DNA from: Petunia secreta
Taxonomy: Eukaryota > Streptophyta > Magnoliopsida > Solanales > Solanaceae
Assembly: GCA_029990175.1 (NCBI GenBank)
Contig: JARKIP010000038.1
Location: 28,155,501-28,219,500, forward strand
Length of the DNA stretch: 64,000 bases
Reading direction: 5' to 3'
Shown here: positions 12,067-22,748 of the stretch, in pieces
Numbering within the stretch: the first letter of the stretch is position 1
How the letters are laid out: each line of letters begins with the position of its first letter
The notes under the pieces: model-generated
Databases searched by the model: none
Told to the model about the DNA's origin: nothing
Seen by the model: only the letters and a program-made list of their open reading frames with translations
Translations under genes and position numbers: made by a program

Positions 12067-12452
12067 TTGAGAAAAGAAAATTTTGGCCCGGTAGCCACTT
12101 ATAGAAATGCTAAACGGAGTTTAGTTATTGAAATATAATCAATAAGTAGCCTCTGCTAAGCGTGTGAGGACTTTCTTGCTCTTTCATTTTCATCTGGTTC
12201 ATTGGCTGGATAAATCCGCTCGAGCTCCAAGACAATTTCCTTTAGTTTTAATGTGTACTCCACGACATTCCTAGAGTTCAATTTAACATTTAGAATTTTT
12301 TTCTGGAGCTTTGAACAATTATTAGTTCACATTTCAAAAACACAAATTATGGAGGATTTAACAATGTCATTTCAAATTTCAAGAAATACTCTAGAGGTCC
12401 TTAGTTAAACTTAATTTTTTGTAATATTTACCGTTGACACCTATATTTTTTT

Positions 12453-13504
12453 GGGAGAATTACAAATATATACAACCTTAATACTAAAATTACAAAAAAT
12501 ACCAATACTATACAACTTTACAAAAAATAACAATACTTTTTTTACATATTATATACAAAATCCATTTAAACCACAAATTAGGATTTCACCCTCTTCCCTT
12601 CCCCACTGCTACACTGTTTGCGCCGCCAGTCATCGGCAGCCGCTCGCTGCCGGCCGCCAGTGACCAGAATTATTATTATTTTTTTAAAATCTGAAAAAAT
12701 TATAGATGCATAAACATACAAAAAAAAAACTCTTCAATACTTAAAAAAGAAGTAGATTTGATCTATGGAAATACATAAACATACATAAAAAAACTAGAAA
12801 TATATAAATATACATATATATACCCGACACATACAAAAAATATTTGTAGACATACAAAAGGATTTTTGACATACATTTAATACACACATACACACAAATA
12901 CAAGTTTATACAAACAAATATAAAATGAAATACAAAAATATATAGGTTGAAATACACATGCAAAACATACAATAAATTCACAAAGAAATACTACTATAAA
13001 CATTCAAAAAAATGTAAAATTATTTATACACCAAAAACATAGATATACACATCAATACAAACTTATACATAAATATACACATAAATACATATACAAAATC
13101 AAAAAAATAAATAAATAAAAAGAGATGTAGATTGGAACCAGAAGCTCCAGCGACGGGGAGAAATCAGACCCGTAATAGAAGCAGCTCCGCCACGCCGGTG
13201 ACGGAGCAGCAGCGGTGGGACGGCGCAGGGTAAAGATAAGAAGTGGCGGCGTCACTATGCAGTGGTTGCCGGATGAGAAGATCGACGATGATGGGGATGA
13301 CGGCGGTAGGGTGGGTTGGTGGGTGAAGGAGGGAGAGAAAGAGAAAGGGAGAAATTAGGGTTTTGGGTAGAGAGAGAGGAGGGAAATGAAAAATGATACA
13401 TTTTGTAAAAATATGAAAAATATTGTTATGTAGTGTAAATATTTAAAAGTATCGGTATATTTTGTAATATAGCTATTAAGATAGTCATGTGGTGTAAATT
13501 TTCC
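12453..13504. mobile_element. Non-autonomous MULE element, 9-bp TSD TATTTTTTT
   Basis: Left end GGGAGAATTACAAATATA and inverted right end GGAAAATTTACACCACAT start degenerate terminal inverted repeats of about 100 bp containing ATTACAAAA and ATAACAATA words. The 9-bp duplication TATTTTTTT occurs at 12444-12452 and 13505-13513; it is low complexity, so slightly weaker evidence than usual. Inside are a CCGGCCGCC patch near 12650 and long ATACAAA-rich DNA, the same design as 6472-7316. It carries no gene. It shares terminal architecture with the KI-MULE at 17852. Confidence 0.78.
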
Positions 13505-13776
13505 TATTTTTTTTAGTTGTGCGCTGGGTTTTAAGGTTTGCATTTTTACTGGTTGCACCTAAGTATTATTAGTTGTATAGCTTCATTAATATTACCTTTT
13601 ACCTGTCGCACCAAACACAACAATCTTCTTCAACGATGGGACAATGCAGCGAAGAACAAATTATATTTCTCTCTGTTCTTATGTAATGGCTAGATGTCAA
13701 ATGATTTTGAAATAATGGCTTCATATTTGTTTAGCTGGAGTAAAAACGGCTACTGGTCAAATTGCCCAAGAAAACT

Positions 13777-14288
13777 AAAAAATTTCACTACATGCCCTCT
13801 ATAAGGAGTGGTTTTATAAAATTACCCGCGCTAAGGAATATTTTAGCAAAATGTCCTTATTTTGTCCGGAAGCCAAGACTTCAAGGCAAAAATTTTATAA
13901 GTCTTGGCAATTGGCTATACTTCAAGGGCAAGTGTTGTTTTGGCAATACTTAAAGTTATATGTCGATAATGCAGGGAAAACTAGAAGGAGTAAGTCTTGG
14001 CAAGTGCAGCAAGTATTGCCTATTGGCAATACTTGTCGTTCAAGTGTTGCCAAATCGAGCAGGGGTCAATGGCAAGTCTTGGCAATTGCCAAGACTAACG
14101 GCTAAGTGCGGCAAGTATTGCCTATTGCCAATACTTTATGGGATAAGTGTTGAAAAGCGGAAAAATATAACGGCAAGTCTTGGCCTCGGATTTTTTTCAT
14201 TAAATCTTGACGGGGGCCTTTTTGCAAACCATCGGTTAGTACGAGCAAAAAGGAAAACCATTGCTTGTCATATTTTTGCAAATGAGCC
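13777..14288 (+). mobile_element. Palindromic-word element, copy B
   Basis: Nearly the same sequence as 52398-52937: start AAAAAATTTCAC, the TAAGGAGTGGTTTTA block, repeated AAGTCTTGGCAATTGCCAAG and GGCAAGTATTGCC words, and an end with TCATATTTTTGCAAATGAG. I could not find a matching 9-bp TSD. The right end lies a few bases from the TSD of the next copy. Confidence 0.68.
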
Positions 14289-14309
14289 AAACATGTGGTC
14301 TGATAGATC

Positions 14310-16154
14310 AAAAATTTTCACGCATTGCCTTACATAAGCACTGGTCTTACCAATGTGCCCCCACTTTCAAATATTTTAGGTAAATGCCTTCCACATCATT
14401 CCTCACTATGCGAAAGGACTATTTTGCCCCTGCCTAAACTCAATTCACATGGAACAGTCTACTTCTCTCCTTCCTCCTTCTTTTCCTTCTTTCTTCTTTG
14501 TGTCCTAGTGAGATTTAGAAAATCTGTAAAAGTTTTATTTATTTTATTATTTTTCTTTAATTTGTGTCATAATATAATTTTTATTTTGTCTAATCCTTTA
14601 TTTGTATTTACTTTTTTTCTGTATTTTTTTTTTGGTAATTATTATCTATTCACTTATCTGTAAGTTTTTTCCATTTTGATTGATGATCGTTTAATTAAAT
14701 TTGATGTTTCTGTGAATTTTTTTTAATTTCTTATGCTTGATTAAGATTATTTTAATGTTCTTATTGGCAATAGCAATTAGATATTGTTGTTGCTCATTGC
14801 ATAGAGCTTAAAGTCTTAGCTATTTACATTAACGCATAGACTTTCTCTGTAAGTAGCCTCTATTGCACAGAGATTCAAGTCTTGGCTATTGCCAAGACTT
14901 GAAGAGACTTTCTCTGCAAGTTGACTATTTCATAGAGCTTAAAGTCTTGGCTATTGTCAATACTTGCAGACACGTATATAGGTTGCCTATTGCACCAGAT
15001 CGTAAAGTATTGGCAACTGCCAATACTTTCAGAGACTTCTCCTACAAGTTGCCTCCTTCCACCCGACCTTAAAGTGTTGGCTATTGTCAAAAATTGGATA
15101 AAAGAAGTTGGTTTCTTGATTTGTCCAGTGATAAGTTGACCATTAATGACGATGTTCGTAACTTTCATTCAATCTTGCTTTTATTTCTCTTGTATTGGAT
15201 TCCATTTTGATTTCCTAGCTAAGGCGTCCATTGCACCAGAGCTTGAACTCTTGACCCAAGAGTTGTGGAGACTTTCTCACAAATTACCTAATGTAACAAG
15301 GCTTGAAGTCTTGGTAATTGCCAAGAAGTCTGTGCAAGGTGCCCATTGCACCAGAGCTTGAACTCTTGGCAATAGCCAAGACTTGAAGAGACTTTCTCTG
15401 CAAATTACCCACTGCAACAGGGCTTGAAGTCTTGGCAATTGCCAAGAAGTCTGTGCAAGGTGCCCATTACACCAGAGCTTGAACTCTTGGCAATAGCCAA
15501 AACTTGCAGAGACTTTCTCTGTAAATTGGTCACTACAACAGGGCTTGAAATCTTGGTAATTGCCAAGAAGTCTTTGTAAGGTGCCCATTGCACCGGAGCT
15601 TAAACTCTTGGCAATAGCAAAGATTTGCAGAGACTTTCTTTTGCATGTTAGCTACTATAACAAAGCTTGAAGTCTTGGCAATTGCCAGGGAAGTCTGTGT
15701 AAGGTGCCATTGCACCAGAGCTTAAACTCTTTGCGTAGTCAAGACTTGCAGAGACAAGTTGCCCATTGCAACTGGGCTTAAAGTTTTCGCAATTGCTAAG
15801 AAGTCTGTGCAAGGTGCCCATTGCCAAGAAGTCTGTGTAAGATATCTATTTTCATAGATTTTCTACAAGGTTATCTAAATGAATGAAAAAGAGTAGGAAT
15901 TTGAAGGAATCTAACCTTGAATCTTCGTTTCAACGGAGGAATCTTTAAAGTTGTAGGTTTTTAGGGTTTAGAAATTGTTTGAATGGAGAAAAGGAATGGG
16001 AGGATATTGTTGGTCTTTTTATTAGTTGTAGAGGGAAATTTTCGTCCAGAATAAGTTTCATTAAACTAATAGAGGGTAATTTTGCTAAACCACTGTTATT
16101 GAGGGTATTTTGGTAAAGCATTGCTTCCCGTGTCATATTTTTGCAATTGAGCCC
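14310..16154 (+). mobile_element. Palindromic-word element, copy D with tandem array
   Basis: Flanked by TGATAGATC (14301-14309) and TAATAGATC (16155-16163), 8 of 9 identical. It begins AAAAATTTTCACGC and ends with TGCTTCCCGTGTCATA and TTTTGCAATTGAGCC, the same right end as copies B and C. The interior is longer than in the relatives because it holds a tandem array of about 120-bp units. A T-rich region (14500-14760) has no gene. Confidence 0.72.
15150..15850. repeat. About 120-bp tandem repeat, roughly 6 units
   Basis: The word GCTTGAACTCTTGG or a one-base variant recurs at about 15355, 15478, 15597 and 15720 (spacing 119-123 bp). Each unit carries CTTGGCAATTGCCAAG (a perfect 16-bp palindrome) and a CTTGGCAATAGCCAAG near-palindrome, separated by GGTGCCCATTGCACCAG, itself an inverted repeat. 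More diverged units extend leftward to about 14770. Open frames crossing the array are artefacts of the repeat period. Confidence 0.85.
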
Positions 16155-16532
16155 TAATAGATCACCATAATAGGCTGGTTAGACAGTTGGGCTCAATAGG
16201 AAAAGGAATTTCTACATAAATAGCCATCAATATATTATATTAACAAGTCACCTAGCATTAAGTCACTAACATAAATTAGCCACAATATTTATATTTAAAA
16301 TTCTATTTATAATTAAAATATAGCATATAATTAGATTGATATTTTTTATATATAGCTTCTGTACACATATTATACACATACATTTATCTTATATTTTTTA
16401 AATATTTATATCATCAATTTATATCTAATAAATATGAAAGGAAAAGAAAGAAAAGATAAAATATGGTTACGAAAAGTGGATAAGGATTGGGAATGGTTAT
16501 GTGATGTAATAATCTCAAAGGAAAATTTATAG

Positions 16533-17589
16533 CAAAAGTTTCACCACATGTACCCTTATAGCTGATTATGATTTTTTGTCCTCCTTAAGAATAGCTTAGC
16601 AAAATAGCTTCAGAGGAAGCACTTCAAGTTATAAATTAACAAGTGCTGCCTACACGCACAACACTTCAAATTATAACTTGACAAGTGATGCCTCTTCAGA
16701 AATATAAAGGGCAAGTGCTGTCTGTGAAGAGACTAAAGAGACAAGTGCTGCCGAGGCAACACTTCAAGTTATCTTGGAGGGCCGGACAATACTTCAAGTT
16801 GTCTGGGAGAATGTTGAAAGAGATAAATAGTCAAGTGCTACGTAGGACGCATCACTTACTTAAAAGTAGGCCTAGGCATCGAACGAGCAAGCCGAGCCCG
16901 AGCCGAGCCTAACCGAGCTTACTATGCTACCGAGCCGAGCCAACCCGAGCTTTATATCATACGGAGCCGAGCCGAGCCCGAGCCGAGCTCAACGAGCTTT
17001 GCTAGAGTTTGACCGAGCTTGAGCCAATTTTATTATTTTGTGTTCCCATACTTAATAATATAGAAAATAATATTTTTAAATTTTTTCTTTTGATCATAAT
17101 CATAAATAAGGATTGAAGTAATAGTTTATCAATTGTTAATTATTGCATTAAAATATTAAATATAATGTATAGTTCTAATTTTTTTAGTAATCAAGCTAAC
17201 CGAGCTGAACCGAGCTTTGACCGAGCTTATCCGAGCCGAGCCAAACTTTAAATGAGCCAGAGCTGAGCCGAGCCTCTTTTCAAAATGAGCCAAGCCGAGC
17301 TAAAAGGCATTCTAGCCGAGCCGAGCTCCGAGCCGGCTCAGCTCTATGCCCAGGCCTACTTAAAAGGATGTCGAGATGCGGGCATCAATATAAGATTTCA
17401 TAGGGGTAATTCTGTCCGCAGGACAACACTTCAAGTTATCTGAAAGAATGTTGAAAGAGATAAAATGTCAAGTGCTACCATAGGGATAGTACTTAGTTAG
17501 AGTTAGCGGAGTCCATTCTTGCAAATCATTTTAAGCGAAGTCAGTTAGCCAAATCATTTCATAAGGTGTCATAGTTGTGTAATTCTCCC
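16533..17589 (+). mobile_element. Palindromic-word element, copy E, 9-bp TSD AATTTATAG
   Basis: A perfect 9-bp duplication AATTTATAG lies at 16524-16532 and 17590-17598. The start (CAAAAGTTTCACCACATG) resembles copies B and C; the far end, inverted, starts GGGAGAATTACACAAC, a MULE-like terminus. The interior repeats ACTTCAAGTTAT and ACAAGTGCTGCC. It is interrupted by the hAT MITE at 16867-17358. Confidence 0.72.
16867..17358. mobile_element. hAT-type MITE, 8-bp TSD CTTAAAAG
   Basis: Ends TAGGCCTAGGCATCGAAC and, inverted, TAGGCCTGGGCATAGAGC. The 8-bp duplication CTTAAAAG is perfect (16859-16866 and 17359-17366). Subterminal GAGCCGAGCC repeats are dense at both ends, around an AT-rich core. 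This is a common form of plant hAT MITE. Confidence 0.9.
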
Positions 17590-18779
17590 AATTTATAGAA
17601 GGAAATTTAACAAAATGGTCATCTCCCCAACCAAATGTACAAAAAATAGCCGGCAAATATATAATATATGTATAACTCATATACAGTATATATTATTTTT
17701 ATAATCATGTATAGTTAGCACATAATTTGAATATACTGATTACAAATTAAAATGGTGGTTCAGACTTTTTTAAAAGATCTTTTTAATAGAAATAGGACAT
17801 TTAGTGCTACTACTACATTTCTGGAACCCATTAAAACATTGTTTAATTTTTGGAATTTTCACACAAAAGTACAATTTTTATAACTTAATTACCAAACATA
17901 GCAACATTTTAGCAAAATAACCTTAAATAGAGAAAAATACAAGCTAATTACAAATATAGCAACATATGTCAAAAATATTGCTATGTTTGTTCATTTCTTT
18001 ATTTTGCTACAGTTTGAGGGCCTTTTTGTAAGTTTTAAAACATTGATCCCTAATATATAAGGTTTTTTCCTAATGTTCTCAATTACTCCCCTCTGTTTCA
18101 CGCTTTTCTCGTTGTTTCAGCCCCGTTTCTGCTCATTCCGGACTGTATCATCACAGTTTCTGAACCGTTGCTCCCTATTTTTTATCTTCCATTTTGTCCC
18201 CCGCGTTCTCCACTATCATCCCTATTTCTGAACCATTTCATAACTGTTTTCAGTGTTTAAATTTCGATTTTTTTTTTCATTTTTTAGGATTTCATTTCAA
18301 TGTCTAATTCTAGTTCATCTTCTAGTTCTAGGGAACTTAGGAGTAAAACGAAACATGATATAAATATTTCTAAAATTGGGTCGAAATCTGTTTTAAAAGT
18401 AAAAGTTCCTGTTTTTAAGCCGAAAGAAACCCCGCAACAATTGAAGCGTATAACGCGGTCGTCTGCGTCTCCTTCTACGTGTAAAGGTAAAGCTAAACTT
18501 GTGGTTGATGATGATGATTTTGAAGAAGATGCTCCACCGTTGAATAAAAATCGAATTTTTGTGTTGGCTGATGTAGCATTACAGGTACTTTTGTTTCTGT
18601 TTCTGTTTTCTGTATCCATTTGTTTATTTTGTTGTTTCTTGCTGTATTTGTTGTGGTATTAAATGTGTTTGTACTGTAACTTAGTGTTTCTTCAGTGTAT
18701 TTTCACTGTTTGTGTTGTTTTTTTTTACTATTTATGTATGTTATTGTTACTGTTTCTATCGTATTTTCCCTGTTTGTGT

Positions 18780-19245
18780 AGCGCATTTAGTATTTCTTTA
18801 GTGTATTTATTGTTTCTTTAGCGTATTTACTGTATCTGTGTCTTTTACTGTTTCTGCATTGTATTTTACTATTGTTATAGTTTATTTACTGTTGTTGTAG
18901 TATTTGTACTGGTTCTATAGGCTTTTTAGTATTTCTTTAGCGTATTTACTATATTTGTGTCTTTTACTATTTCTGCATTGTATTTTACTATTGCTATAGT
19001 TTATTTACTATTGCTGTAGTGTTTGTACTGGTTCTGTAGGCTTTTTAGTGTTTCTGTAGTGTCTTTACTATGTCTCTATCTTTTCTTATTTCTGCATTGT
19101 ATTTTACTGTTATTGTAGTTTATTTACTGTTGCTGTAGTGTTTGTACTGGTTTTGTAGGATTTTTAGTGTTTCTGTAGTGTCTTTATTGTGTCTCTGTCT
19201 TTTCTTAATTTTGCATTGTATTTTACTGTTGCTGTATTGTAGTTA
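18780..19245. repeat. 119-bp tandem repeat in intron 1 of the Ulp1-like gene
   Basis: GTACTGGTTC recurs at about 18907, 19026 and 19145 (spacing 119 bp), within repeated units containing TTTCTGCATTGTATTTTACT and TAGTTTATTTACTGTTG-like words. About 3-4 units are present. They are strongly T/G-rich on the sense strand, like the other introns of this element. Confidence 0.78.
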
Positions 19246-21526
19246 CTATGTTTTAACTGAGTTGGGTTTTTCTTTTTTAGGGTGTATCATTTTATATACC
19301 CCAGAATTTTTATTGGAAAGAGTTTTATCTACGGCTTACTACGGATGATGATATTGGAGCGCATTTGAAGGATGTCTTAAGTACGGTGCAGTTGGAAATG
19401 TTCAAAAAGTCCTGTTTTGGTTATTTGTTACAGGTAGAACATTTGCCCGTTCAGACTCAGTTGCTTCGGTGTTTGCTGGTGCGTGAGATTGCGTCCTCCA
19501 AGCCTTGTACGTTTGAGGTTTGTGTGAAAGATTTGTGTTTGCAATTTGGGTTGCGTGAGTTTGCATTAGTGTCGGGTTTAAAGTACTTTGGGGATGCACT
19601 AAATTCTCTTGATACGAGTGGTCCAAATCGGTTGATGAGTAGCTACTTCCCGAATATGGAGAAGGTGTCTCATGTAGATATTAAGAATGCTTTTACTCAA
19701 CGGAAGTGGATTGGTGATGCTGATGCAGTTAAGATTGCAGTTCTATGCGTGACTGTGAATTTTGTGATGTCTGTATCTGATGTGAAAACTGTATCTAAGA
19801 AATATTTTGATTTGGTTTAGTCCGGTGTTTACAAGGACTATCCATGGGGTATTGATTCGTTCAAAGAATTGTTTGATAGTATTCACAAGAAGGTGAAAAC
19901 TACTAGTACATATTTTCGGGTGGTAGGTTTGCCTTCTACGTTGCAAGTATGGTTTTATGAGTGCTGGACAAACATTCCGTCATCAGTAGCTATGCGTGTT
20001 AGGAGTCGAACTCCTCGTATCTTGAAATAGAAAGTGACGAGTAATCTTTCAAAGTATAAGACAATTTGTAAGATTTTAGAGGACCGAGTCAACAAGGTAT
20101 ACTTTCATTCTTTGTGTATCTGTTTCATTCGTCATGTATCTGTTTCATTCTTCATGTTTCTGTTTCGATCTTTATGTATATGTTTCATTCTCTATGTATC
20201 TGTTTATGCTTTTAAATTGATTTGTCTACTGCTATGTATGGTGTAGCTTGTTTTCCCGCCTATGCAGCCGACTGCTGCTGAGTTGGCCAGATTGGAGTTG
20301 GTGGATGAAACGGACGCACCTGTTGCGGATGCTATGCAAGATTCTACTGGGGATGATATTTTTTTCCGCCATGGAGGGCCTTGTCCCTCCTCTCCTGCCG
20401 CTTTTGTCCACATTCCTTCTGAAGATGCTGTAAAGCAGGCACAGTCAAGTTTGTCGAAACCGGCGCAGGTGTTTGATAATGATGCTAAGATTGACATATT
20501 GAGTCGTTCAGTTGAGAAGGTATGTTTAGTTTTTAAGATTGACATATTGAGTCATTCAGTTGCCTGAATATTTGTGATACTGTTTTTTGGCACATTCTGA
20601 TACAATTTTTGTTTTTTGTTTCAGCTTACTAATGACTTGGAGTTATTAAAGGGTCATGTAAGCATTGTATTTTTATTGTATTTGTGTTTATATTTTTTAC
20701 TTTGTTGAAACAGTTAGAATTATTGTCATACTGTTTTGCCTTTGTTTCTTATGAAGGTTGATGATCGATTTAACAATATTAAGGAATTCTTTGGTGGGGA
20801 GTTTAGAAAAGTTGTTGATGCAATTAAGCTACTTGCGCAAGGACAGGTATTAATTGTTGAAGAAACTGTTTATTGTTTCTTGTCGATGTAATATCAGTTT
20901 GAATTAATTTTTTTTGTTTTTATACAGGGTACTCAAAATGGTGCAGTTAATGCTCAAGTTTCACCAAGGACACCAACTGCTAGTGGTGATACAGAGAAGT
21001 TCAATTCGGATGATTTTGGTGCTACAGAAAAGTTTAAATCAGATGTTGGTGATACAGACAGTTTAAATGTTGATACGGCTAATGTTACGGTATGTACCTT
21101 ATTTTAATTACCTTGAAAAAACTAGATACAAACAGATACAGATAGTTTCAAATAGAAACAATTCAACAAGCCAATGAAATTGTACATCTACTGTTTCTTA
21201 TTTTTATGAATTATTTTCCCTTTTCTTTTTTTTAGCCATGTGCTACTGGTGGAGTGACTGATGTAGCAAGCGGCAGCGGAAAAGATGTTAATGTATCGTC
21301 TGATACAATTCAAACTGATGATGGTGGTGTCAGTAACGTAGAAACAGTTGTTAGTGGAAAACCTGTTCCAATGGCCGCAACAGTTGCAACTAAGGTTCCT
21401 TTGACCCCTTCATTGCAATTCCCAAACATCGACCTTGGTTTGACTATCAACCAAGACTTTTTAAAGACTCTTAAACCTGATGAGGTGCGCCTTTGCCTCT
21501 TTTTTTTTTCTTTTTTTAAAACTTAT

Positions 21527-22748
21527 TGTCGCTCCAAACGCACACGCAAGTATACGCGGTCGTTCAAGTAATAAAGTGATAAGAAAAGTTTCGTTCCCAC
21601 GAGGACTATTAATTAACTACTAACTAAATCAGACAATTCCTAATTATCTAAGCAAGAAGGTTTCAAGAGTTGAGAATTTATCTAACTAAAATTAACTAAT
21701 TAAACCAAGCAAATAATAACAAGTAAAACTCAATTTTGGATTCAAGAAGGGATAATAGCCTAGGGTCATGAGATATCTGCCAATCCTGTTGAATTCTTCA
21801 GTTAATCTGACTTAATCAATTTATCTGGGTTATTAATCACAGGGTTAATATTACTCACAGGACTCTTTTGATACCCTGCTCGCCTATTCAAGCCAACCTA
21901 ACGCCTATATGTCTATGGAATGAGAATTAACAAGAATGCATGTGCTTCTCCTGTAAACGGATTAAGCGTGACTGTTAGGTACATTTCTATCATAACCGTG
22001 AAACCATTCCCTGATGCCCAAGTTCACGAACACGCTCTATTCAATCCTATTACAACCTGTGGTTCCCACTTTCGAGTTCAACCCTAGGTTCACAAATAGT
22101 GTTCAATTGGTGATCAAGCAATCAAATAATTAGGCTCAGGATATGAATAAATAACCCAATATAATAAATTAATAAAAATCAAATCAATATCCAAAAATCA
22201 ACATTCATGGAGAATCCCACAACTATAGACTAACAAACTAGGAAATTAAAGAGAAAAGAAAGGAGTGAAAAAACTCGTTGTTTAGGAGCTCCAAGCTGCT
22301 GCCTCCCTTACGTCCAAAACGTGACCAAGGACCCCCCAGATAATGACGTTTTTTCCTTTTATATACAACTTAAAGCAGCTCACTCCAATTTGGACTAGGA
22401 TTGTACTTGTAAAGTTTTGATCCTTCTTTTGCAGTCTCGTCCATACTTCACACCATGCTTCATATATTAGCCCAACCTTATCTCTTGCTTTTAAACTCAC
22501 TGCTCCAGAGTTGTTTTTGAGCTCCCCCAATCTTAGGAATTCCACGCCAACTAGACGTTTGCTTTGTTCAGCCTCCAATCTGTTCCATTTCATCCCATAT
22601 TGTACCTATGTCATGCAAAATATATTGAATTAGTAAAATATCTAGGTTTGAATAATGTTGGCCATTTTTAGCACTAAACTCAACCAAGAACCATTAAATT
22701 AGGAGTAAAATAATATCTGAACACATGTAAATATGGCCGACATCAACA
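21527..22748 (-). repeat. 3' LTR of the LARD-like element
   Basis: On the plus strand it starts TGTCGCTCC and ends CATCAACA, so it has TG...CA ends in both readings. Preceded, in minus-strand sense, by the purine-rich AAGTTTAAGTGTGGGG at 22764-22749, the likely polypurine tract. A TATATAAAAGG box (minus strand) near 22355-22366 marks a probable LTR promoter. It differs from the other LTR by only a few substitutions and small indels. Confidence 0.85.

Noticed and set aside
15150..15850. CRISPR-like or satellite array
   Set aside because: Whole units are similar with no unique spacers, and it lies in plant nuclear DNA inside a transposon; it is an ordinary tandem repeat.
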